The position numbers and the translations under genes are program-made. The notes beneath the pieces are model-generated. The model was not told where the DNA came from. It saw nothing but the letters and a program-made list of their open reading frames with translations, and did no database searches. A stretch of 64,000 bases of DNA, taken from the NCBI GenBank assembly GCA_025642075.2, contig JAODUO010001067.1:80001-144000 (forward strand). The letters run 5' to 3'. Positions 48,354 to 60,300 of this stretch are shown here, piece after piece (the stretch's first letter is position 1; every line of letters starts with the position of its first letter). This DNA comes from Ridgeia piscesae (Eukaryota > Annelida > Polychaeta > Sabellida > Siboglinidae).

Positions 48354-51300
48354 CTGCACACACGGGACACGGTCAAACCGGGGACATGGTGAAACACGGG
48401 GCATGGTGAAACAGGGGGCATGGTGAAACAGGGGACATGGTGAAACAGGGGACATGGTGAAACAGGGGACACAGTGAAACAGGGGGCATGGTGAAACACG
48501 GGGCATGGTGAAACAGGGAGCATGGTGAAACAGGGGGCATGGTGAAACAGGGGACATGGTGAAACAGGGGACATGGTGAAACAGGGGACATGGTGAAACA
48601 GGGGACATGGTGAAACAGGGGGCATGGTGAAACAGGGGACATGGTGAAACAGGGGGCATGGTGAAACAGGGGACATGGTCAAACAGGGGACATGGTCAAA
48701 CAGGGGACATGGTCAAACAGGGGACATGGTTAAACAGGGGGCATGATCAGAGACGGTAATGTGAGATACAGGGGGTATGATCTGAGACAGGGTATATGGA
48801 CAGACACAAGGGGCATGGACAGATACATGGGGCATGGACAGACACAAGGGGCATGGACAGATACAAGGGGCATGGACAGACACAAGGGGCATGGACAGAT
48901 ACAAGGGACATGGACAGATACAAGGGGCATGGACAGACACAAGGGGCATGGACAGAACCAAGGGGCATGGACAGACACAAGGGGCATGGACAGATACAAG
49001 GGGCATGGACAGACACAAGGGGCATGGACAGATACAAGGGACATGGACAGACACAAGGGGCATGGACAGACACAAGGGGCATGGACAGATACAAGGGGCA
49101 TGGACAGATACAAGGGGCATGGACACACATGGGGCATGGACAGACACAAGGGGCATGGACAGATACAAGGGGCATGGACAGATACAAGGGGCATGGAGAA
49201 AAAGGGCATACAGCACAGGGGCATGGACAGATACAAGGGGCATGGACAGACACAAGGGGCATGGACAGATACAAGGGGCATGGACAGATACAGGGGCATG
49301 GACAGATACAAGGGGCATGGACAGATACAGGGGCATGGACAGATACAGGGGGCATGGACAGACACAAGGGGCATGGACAGATACAGGGGGCATGGACAGA
49401 CACAAGGGGCATGGACAGATACAGGGGGCATGGACAGAACAAGGGGCATGGACAGATACAAGGGGCATGGACAGATACAAGGGGCATGGACAGATACAGG
49501 GGCTGGACAGATACAAGGGGCATGGACAGATACAAGGGGCATGGACAGACACATGGGGCATGGACAGATACAAGGGGCATGGACAGATACAAGGGGCATG
49601 GACAGACACAAGGGGCATGGACAGATACAAGGGGCATGGACAGATACAGGGGCAGGACAGAACAGGGGCATGGACAGATACAAGGGGCATGGACAGATAC
49701 AGGGGCATGGACAGACACAAGGGGCATGGACAGATACAGGGGCATGGACAGACACAAGGGGCATGGACAGATACAGGGGCATGGACAGATACAAGGGGCA
49801 TGGACAGATACAAGGGGCATGGACAGATACAAGGGGCATGGACAGATACAAGGGGCATGGACAGATACAAGGGGCATGGACAGATACAAGGGGCATGGAC
49901 AGATACAAGGGGCATGGACAGATACAAGGGGCATGGACAGATACAAGGGGCATGGACAGACACAAGGGGCATGGACAGATACAAGGGGCATGGACAGACA
50001 AGGGGCATGGACAGATACAGGGGCATGGACAGATACAAGGGGCATGGACAGATACAGGGGGCATGGAGACACAATGGGTTTGGTAACAACACAAGCCCTG
50101 GTGCCAAAATGTTATCCTATATTAAAGTGACATCTACGCAGCCGTACAACAGCACACAAGAACATGAAGAGAGAGAGAAGAGAAATGACCACTGACCAGG
50201 TCCTGCCGCTCTATGTTGGTCATCTTCTCCAGCACTGACCAGAACCACTTCTTGAAGCGTTGCACCCTCTCCCCGCCCTCTCCTGTGACAACACATACAA
50301 GGTGACGGGGCGAAGTTTGAACCCTACTTAAAAGTCCAGCACAGCACAGCACAACACTGACATTATTTCCATGACTAGAGCGGTTCAGATTCTGTCTTCA
50401 CCCGGATGATCCACAGCAAAGTCAGTGTTTACGACATAACATTTTTTAAATATAATTGTTTTGATTCCACAGATCACACTTGTGAAACAATGCCTCATTT
50501 ATTGAAATATCTTCTGTAATTTTGGTTTATTGTAAACATTTTAGGAATTTTTAATTTGTCTTCAGATTACCTTTATTTTAATCAAGCAGTTCATAAATGC
50601 AGATATTTGATTAGTTTTAATAAACTGGACATTACAAGATGGCATTACAAAATCATAACACTGAATAGACATGACCTAGACAGACTTTTTGAGCTCGCAT
50701 GTCAGATAGACCTGCATGACTCGATGCCCAGCCAATGGTCAAGATGTATACTGACCACTCTCATCATTGAAGGACGTGTAGCCAATGAGACTCTGGACGT
50801 TGATGTCACCGACTCCATTGAGCAGTAGCCGCAGGTCTTCAGCGGTCAGTCCGTCCAGCGAGTCACGCGGGATCACATCAAACACTCCTTGTCTCAAGTT
50901 CTGGGGGAGATAAAGACATCAACATCACACTGGACAAAGCTGTGATAGTCTGGTCTCACTGCGTCAGTTTGTTGTCAAAAATTACTTTGGTTGTGTAAAT
51001 ATTTTTTTATTTGTTATATTCATTTAATTTGTAATATATTTATTTCAAATCAAGTTATTTATGTATTTATTTTATAACCAACTAAATTGTGTAACCTTGT
51101 CGCCACCAGTTTTTATCGTTTTGTACTGACTACTAGACAATGTTCGCTCTTTTGAGAAATCTAATAAACTATCTTGTATTATGTGTGACATTGGATTGGC
51201 CTCTCGGAACAACATTTGAGAATCTATTGTCTGTCGTTGCTTACTCACAGTCACAATTCTATGCCATTACAAACAAATGGACGACCCACAAATAAAATAC

Positions 51301-54300
51301 AAATTTAAATCAACTGTCAAATATATGCAAATTAAATGTATTGTAATATTTAAGTATTGACAGATTCTAACCAGGTCTCTAGTCCAAACACCCTCTCCCC
51401 ACTCGTGAAGATAGTCGACACCCTAACCCTACTCACCTCGAGAGACTTCTGACACGCATGCAGCATGCGGTGTTCAGCGTACTTGCGCACGTAGTCGTGT
51501 ACGTTGGATGCATTCACCTCAATGTCTGTGCCATGAGGCACGAGGTCAACCTGGTCAGAACCCTGGACACAACAGTCATGGGTCAGTAAGTGGCACGACA
51601 AAGATCTCACAACATCACAAATTCCCAGGGTTGTGTTTATAATTAACCTCCACAGACGAGTCTGATGACAAACTCCCAAAGTTGGGTTTATGATAAACAC
51701 ATACGACAAACTCCTCAGGTTAGGGGTGATCCCAAACTCTCGGGGATGGGTCTGGTAACTAACCCCAAGGATATGATAACAAACTTCCAGAGTTGGGTTT
51801 GGTAACAAACTCCTCTGATAAAAAATGAGTAGAGTTCTGTTCTATTACAAACTTTCAAAGCTGTGATTGATAAGATATTTTTTAATCCAATTACGAATGC
51901 AACTGCATAACTCTATAGTTAATGTGAAGATATACTTTTAATGTTTGCCACCAATCACACTGCAGTGGAACGTGTACTGAGCCTTCTCTTAATGCCACAC
52001 ACCATTAGAAATACAAGTCTACAACTGTAATCAACCAGCAAAGTGACAGTAATTACAGGACATGTCTACAATTACAGGACAGACATCGCAACTACTACCA
52101 TATAGAGATTCCCACCTCCTCCGCAGAGAGCTCAATACTGAAGGTGAGATCCATAGCAGCAAACATGACGGAGGCCTCCTTCGAGTCGGAGTCGACCACA
52201 AGTTGTCGTAAGCTCTCGTACATGACCGGGTCGAAGAAGGCGAAGTCATGCCAGCCGATCTTACGGCCCAGGATGTACTTGATCACGTGACGATTGAGGT
52301 GTAGGGGACACATCTCATTCTGTAGGAGGCACAGTCCGATGACCCTAAAAACACAAACATCTGATGCAGAGGAGACACAACCCTACAAACGATGCAGTAG
52401 CCACGTCAAAGAGATCCCATCCATTCAATGTTGTCATTCCTCTCACAATCAGCATGACTTATGTAAAAAAGTATTCATTTTACATACTACATAATCTGTC
52501 AAAAGTGTAATGTTGGCTAGATATGTATGCGGTGTTTACAACAGTAACAATGTTAGGAAAAATACACCTTGTTTTAGACAACAAAAAACATTATTTAATG
52601 AAAATGGATAAAGAGGATGTTTCATTACCGAGGTTGTGTGTTGTAAAACAGTTTGTTCCTTGTCATTAACTTTTATGGTTTGTTTCAACAGATATCCTAC
52701 AAATCAGGCCATCAAAATTCAAGACAGCCACAATTTTAATTGTCAAGTAAATTTAGAGACAAAACTAAAATTTTATCAACAAATGATTTACACTAATATT
52801 CATTAAAACAGCAGGACTAATAAAATATTGTTATTACTTTCACTTATTTAAAATTGGATCCGGAATCTTTATGTGGATCCACAACAACATTATAAAGTTA
52901 TCTCTGATCAACAAGTTCAGAGCACTGAACAAAGGTGGCCTGAAATAAATAAAAATTAAGTTAAATAAATCATCAACTGTAATATTGTTTAAAAAGCTAT
53001 GTAAACAAATACAGCCTGAACCACCTATGAACACCATAGCTATGGATCACACCTGCCAACATTGCGGAATGCGTTCAGTCGCTCAGGTGTGTTCTTTCCC
53101 GGCCGCGGCGAGTAATATCCACGTTTCCCGGGCTGCCAGAAGAGGGGGCTGTTGTCAACGAACTCGTCATCTTCATCGGCTGCCTCTGCACTTTTACCAC
53201 CAGGTGTCGCTGCTTTCTTATTTTTGTCCGATGACGACGACAGATTGAAAATGTCGAGATCGAGTATAACGTCAGCACTAAGCTCCCTGTGTAGAGACAG
53301 ACAGGGATAGTCTTGTTGCAAATGAGAAACAAATGAGAAACAATCTCATTACGTTATGATTTTGCCATACAATGATTCATGTGTAAACTGACCAAAGCAA
53401 CTGAATTGTTAGCTTTAAAAAAACTTATTTACTTTTATAACAGATCTTGAATGATGAATTTTCCTTACGAGCTCGTTTCCTTATTGAGACAGTCCCCAGA
53501 TCTATTTACTAAAGGACAACATTTTGTCTGTCTCTAATGTGTCTTCTTTCAATTACTGGACTGGGGCCTTACAGGACAGTACAATTCCACTGTTACTACT
53601 ATTATTGCTTCAATTATCTGATATGACGCATGCATGTTGAAATACCCATGCATGCTTGCATACCAGGTTGCTTGTTGATTCTATGACAACAGCGTGGCGT
53701 CTACAGACTACTGGTGTCACTGAGACAACTTATAAAGACAGCACAGAAGTAGCAGTGACCACTCACCGGCCATGGGACATGATGATGTCCACAGCCTCGT
53801 CCACCCGTTGCCGTAGCGACTCCTCGGACGTGAGCAGGATGAGGAGCTGTGCTGGGGGCAGCTCCAGCAGCATGCCCGTGATCTTGGCCGCCAGAGACTG
53901 AAGCACAGCGACAGGTGACAGTAGCGACAGGTGACAGTGAGCGACAGGTGACAGTAGCGACAGGTGACAGCAGCGACAGGTGACAGTAGCGACAGGTGAC
54001 AGTAGCGACAGGTGACAGTAGCGACAGGTGACAGTAGCGACAGGTGACAGTAGCGACAGGTGACAGCAGCGACAGGTGACAGTAGCGACAGGTGACAGTA
54101 GCGACAGGTGACAGTAGCGACAGGTGACAGCAGCGACAGGTGACAGTAGCGACAGGTGACAGTAGCGACAGGTGACAGCAGCGACAGGTGACAGTAGCGA
54201 CAGGTGACAGCAGCGACAGGTGACAGCAGCGACAGGTGACAGTAGCGACAGGTGACAGCAGCGACAGGTGACAGTAGGACAGGTGACAGTAGCGACAGGT

Positions 54301-57300
54301 GACAGCAGAGACAGGTGACAGTAGCGACAGGTGACAGTAGCGACAGGTGACAGCAGCGACAGGTGACAGCAGAGACAGGTGACAGTAGCGACAGGTGACA
54401 GCAGAGACAGGTGACAGTAGCGACAGGTGACAGTAGCGACAGGTGACAGCAGAGACAGGTGACAGTAGCGACAGGTGACAGCAGAGACAGGTGACAGTAG
54501 CGACAGGTGACAGCAGAGACAGGTGACAGTAGCGACAGGTGACAGCAGAGACAGGTGACAGTAGCGACAGGAGACAGGTGACAGTAGCGACAGGTGACAG
54601 CAGAGACAGGTGACAGTAGCGACAGGTGACAGCAGAGACAGGTGACAGTAGCGACAGGTGACAGCAGAGACAGGTGACAGAGACAGGTGACAGAAAAAGA
54701 GACAGGTGACAGCAGAGACAGGTGACAGCAGAGACAGGTGACAGCAGCGACAGGTGACAGTAGCGACAGGTGACAGCAGAGACAGGTGACAGCAGAGACA
54801 GGTGACAGCAGAGACAGGTGACAGCAGAGACAGGTGACAGCAGAGACAGGTGACAGCAGAGACAGGTGACAGCAGAGACAGGTGACAGCAGAGACAGGTG
54901 ACAGCAGAGACAGGTGACAGCAGAGACAGGTGACAGCAGAGACAGGTGACAGCAGAGACAGGTGACAGAGTAGCGACAGGTGACAGCAGAGACAGGTGAC
55001 AGTAGCGACAGGTGACAGCAGACAGGTGACAGTGGCGACAGCAGAGACAGGTGACAGTAGCGACAGGTGACAGCAGAGACAGGTGACAGTAGCGACAGGT
55101 GACAGTAGCGACAGGTGACAGCAGAGACAGGTGACAGAGACAGGTGACAGCAGAGACAGGTGACAGCAGAGACAGGTGACAGTAGCGACAGGTGACAGTA
55201 GCGACAGGTGACAGTAGCGACAGTGTGGGGGTGATAGTTTCGCCCTGACACTACTCAAGGAAACAAGTGGCAATAATCACAACCTTTAGCAACAATCTTT
55301 ATGTCGGTGATAAATAAAGTAGCATTTCTGGTTTTACCACAACATTTGACTACTACTGCTGCTGCTGAAAATCCTCTGTCAACCAGTTCAGTACTACACC
55401 CAACGGATGCTGTGATCACTGAATTCCCAGTCAACGTCATTGCTTTCTCCATCACCCACAATATTTCCTTCACTGCCAACTAACTGAATATTTCTCTACC
55501 AATGACAGTCAGCCTCAGGACTAGACAAAACTGACCTGTACAGCAAGGTGGTCTTTCTAACGAGACTAATTTCCCACACTGCAAATAATTTGATTAATTT
55601 TGTCTTCAGATGACCTTAATTGTGATGTGGCTATATTAGTCAGGTGACCGTAGACTGAGGTTCTGCTGCGTATTATGACACACACTTACTGGCTGCAGCA
55701 TCTGTACTTTAGGGTACAATCTCTCCCCTAGCTGGCGCCGCTGTGCACTCAGCGGGTCGGCAGTGTTTGCATTCCCATCACTCGCACCCGCAGCGTTGGC
55801 GCCCCCTGTAGGACCGGCTGTGTTCGCCCCGCTGTCGCTGGCGCCCTCTGACATGTAGAAGGGCGGGGTGTCATATGAGAGGGTGCGGCGCGTGTCACGG
55901 TCTCGACTCTTCTGTCTCTGCAGGCGTTGTCGTTCTCGCTCTCGATAGCGCAGCTTCTGGATAAGGTCTGCACAACACATAACAACACTGTAGCAACACA
56001 TAGCAACACTGTAGCAACACATAGCAACTGTAGCAACACATAGCAACTGTAGCAACACAATAGCAACACTGTAGCAACACTGTAGTATTACATAGAACAC
56101 TGTAGCAACACTGTAGCAACACAATAGCAACACTGTAGCAACACTGTAGTATTACATAGAAACTGTAGCAACACAATAGCAACACTATAGCAACACTGTA
56201 GAATTACATAGAAACTGTAGCAACACATAGCAACACTGTAGTAACACATAGCAACTGTAGCAACACAATAGCAACACTGATAGCAACATAGAAACTGTAG
56301 CAACACAATAGCAACACATAGTAACACATAGCAACACTGTAGCAACACATAGCAACACTATAGCAACATATAACAATGCTATAGCAACACATCACAATAC
56401 ACAGAACAAAATAGCAAGACATCACAATGCACAGGCATTGTGGCAACACATCATAAGTCACAACACAACACCAGAGTATTACAGCAAGCCTGCAACACCA
56501 TAGAACCATACAGCACTATAGCAACACATCACAACATCACACAGCAGTACAGTAAGACACCACTTTTTAGCAACATATTGCAACAGTATAGAGCATTACA
56601 GCAACATCACAACATAGAAAATTACAACAGATCACAACAGCAACAGAAGATAACACTATACAGCACTGCTCCAAAACAACACACAACACAACACAGCACA
56701 GCACAGCACAGCACAGCACAGCACAGCACAGCACAACACAACACAACACAACACAACACAACACAACACAACACAACACAACACCATAGCAACACAAGAT
56801 GACACCATGCTAGAGTAATATAGCAACACATGACACAAGATGTCCTCAACTGTAAACTCGTCCGAAACTACTTTGTAAAGCTTTAAATACAGTGCAGTAA
56901 CGATGTCTGACTAGGGTACAAAAACAAAAGCCAAACAAAAGTGTCACTTACTATATTGCAGATTCTTTGCACCAATCAGAACATTTTCGAGGTTTGGCAG
57001 CTTCTCAGGCGACAGCACCACCTAGAGGAATTTTATTTATTTACTTTATTTTACTTCTTTATATCAGGCATGCAATATTATTGCTGAAAACCTTGTGAAT
57101 TATATACCGCAACAAAAATGTATAGTAATTTATCATACATACATGTAACATTTACATATAATATATGTAAATGTTAAACATTTACATATAATATATGTAA
57201 ATGTTACAGGTTATACTCTACAACATGTGTACTACACATCTAGTGGCTGAATTATAAAATCACTGTAACACATTTGTCTACCAAGGTAGAGCCTAATTTT

Positions 57301-60300
57301 TGTCAGATAAACTTGCTATTTTTTAATGTGGCTTTTGGCCACACGCTGGAGAAGAGCGAGGTTTTTCTGCACACAATTATAATAACAATTGTAACACTTC
57401 TACATGCTTGAAAATTCAAACTCAGAAGTGCAACAATAAAAATCATTTGGCATAATCATAAACGGGGACAGGCAAAAGTCGTCATTGAAGCATGGAACCG
57501 TCAACAATTTATGGTGGAAAATAAATTTCAAACAAATGTTTTTTTTTTACAAAAGGTGGCTACAGATTCAGAAGATGTAACTGCATCATTCCTGCCAAGC
57601 CGCACACTGAGAGGTCACTATACTCGTGACATTGCTACAAACCTGTGCGAAGGCCGTGTAGAAACTGCGGGCGACCCCACTGCCCTCTCCTGGCTCATCC
57701 TTGAAGGTGACCTTGACGCGATGTACGGCAAGGGGTGGCGCGGCGGTGTTTGTACGGCGGTTGTATTGTGTGTTCAGCTGTTTGAAGGTCTGCACCAGCA
57801 TCAGGTTACGGTCTCTCTCCACCTGTCAAACAACATCAGGTTACGGTCTCTCTACACCTGTCAAACAACATCAGGTTACGGTCTCTCTCCACCTGTCAAA
57901 CAACATCAGGTTACGGTCTCTATATACCTGTCAAACAACGTCAGGTTACGGTCTCTCTCCATCTGTCAAACAACATCAGGTTACGGTCTCTCTACACCTG
58001 TCAAACAACATCAGGTTACGGTCTCTCTCCACCTGTCAAACAACATCAGGTTACGGTCTCTCTCCACCTGTCAAACAACATCAGGTTACGGTCTCTATAT
58101 ACCTGTCAAACAACGTCAGGTTACGGTCTCTCTCCATCTGTCAAACAACATCAGTTTACAGTTACCTGTCAGGCTGTCACAGAGCACCAGGGACTCATGA
58201 CTTCAATCAAATTAAATCGACCCGACCAGTGCTGCCACCTACCTCGAGTGTGAGATCACGCTGCTGTGGGTTGCGGATCTTCTCCATCTCGCGTCTGAAC
58301 TTGCTCTCCTTCACGGGGAAGCCGCCCAGCTCACTGATGACTGAGCCTGACTCCATGCCCACGTCATCACAGAACACACGTCCAAATAGGTCCAGGGCAA
58401 AGCGCCACCGACCCAGCAGGATGTCATGTGACACCAGCTGGCCAATCATGTACTGGTTCCTGAAAGAATGTGTACTCACTAATGTTACAGTAAAAAAGTA
58501 AAGGTAAGTTCTTATATAGCGTTTGCTCTAAGCGCTTTACATTTTACTTCCTTGACAGACCTGTTCAATCAGACACCATCCCAACTTCCCTGGGAACCAT
58601 CCAGCCATATGCTACAATTAATGCGCGAAGGCTGCTCGTACACATATCCACCACTGTCTATAGCCAGGTACTCATTTATTCAGCTGAGTGAACTGGAGCT
58701 ATAACACGGCAGCACAGGATTTGAACCCGGGTCCTTTTAGTCGACAGTCCGAAGCTCTACCCCTGAGCCACTGCGCTCTACATAGAGAGCTCACTGTTGT
58801 TACAGTGTGTTCACTGATGTTACAGTGTGTTCACTGTTGTTACTGTGAGTTCATATAACAGACAAGCTGGCAAAGGATTTTACACGGGAAAATACTAAAC
58901 ACTAATCTTCAGGTAGTGGGGATTGTCTCATGATCAGAGACCTGCGTTGTCAGTTGGAATCAGTTTTCAAATCCATCGGCTGTTTCAAAAGCCTCTCAAA
59001 CACAACAATATATGCTCTCTCTAATACAGTGCGACATTCCATTTGTCTTAACTCAGTGCAATAATCAACTATTACACCCTTTCTCACTGCTGCCCTCTCT
59101 ACCCTCAAACAGTGCAACAATGATCTTCTCACACCTTTTATAACACAGTACAATTGTGTGTTATCAGTTGACTAACTGATAACAGACAACTAACTGATAA
59201 CAGACAAGTCACTTACTGTTTGGCAGCAGTCGCTGGCGATACAAGAGGTTGTATATGTGACGTTTCCACGACGACGGTATTTGAAACATTTTCATTGGCT
59301 CCCACCAGGTCAAGAGGACTTGCATCATCCGTTGCAACAACGGTGGGTGTCCCCGAAACACTGGAACCAGGTTAAAGTGTCATGAAATTCAGATTACTTT
59401 TAGCTGACAACAGCTCACTAATACCAGTTAGAATGTTGTATTATACGATAAATGTAAAGTGGGAGATTTATAAAACATCATTCTTAAATTACTGTAGTAA
59501 ATCGCTTGAAATAAATAAATATACTTAAATCTAGTTAAAAACTATTCATGGCGTGACAGACAGTGCATGTTATGCTAAAAAATGTGCTGTACTTCTGTTG
59601 AGGAGTACAATGGGAATGTCTACATTCCGTGAAACAATACATGTGCGTAGTTCAGCATAACTGATCAAATGCAAGATCTTTTTAGGACTTCCTTAATTCT
59701 TTGAAAATGTGAAACACATTTCATGACAATTCTTAATAAAACTTCAATATTTTAAACTGCTAACAGCAACAAACACAGGTATATTTAATGTACATTTTGT
59801 TTCAGTTGAGTAATGTTATTTAAAACGGCAAATTAAAAAAAGGTTTTCATACAACAATATCTCATTAATTTTACAAACCAATTAATATTTAGCCACAGAA
59901 AAGCACACATTGTTGCACCCAGGCCCTGACAGACGAGGGAATGACTGATCCCAGGCCCTGACAGATGAGGGAATGACTGATCCCAGGCCCTGACAGACGA
60001 GGGAATGACTGATCCCAGGCCCTGACAGACGAGGGAATGACTGATCCCAGGCCCTGACAGATGAGGGAATGACTGATCCCAGGCATTGACAGACGAGGGA
60101 ATGACTGATCCCAGGCCCTGACAGACGAGGGAATGACTGATCCCAGGCCCTGACAGACGAGGGAATGACTGATCCAACTCACCTGGGAGCTGTGGTAGTA
60201 GCAGGAGCAACTGCCAGCCCTGCTTCCCGTGATTCCTCCCCTGTCTCTTCTGTCTTCCCTCCCTCCGTCCCCTTCATCCCACCACTAGGGTGCAGCACCA

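Noticed and set aside
48713..50195. Open frames above 440 codons on both strands over the 18-bp array
   Set aside because: They are stop-free repeats inside the last UBR5 intron, open in several overlapping frames at once.
53701..55273. Two ~515-codon minus-strand frames
   Set aside because: They cross the 16-bp intronic array and only clip the real MLLE exon in the wrong frame.
58735..58785. Functional tRNA gene on the minus strand
   Set aside because: It is the head of a SINE; body and tail match other copies in the window.
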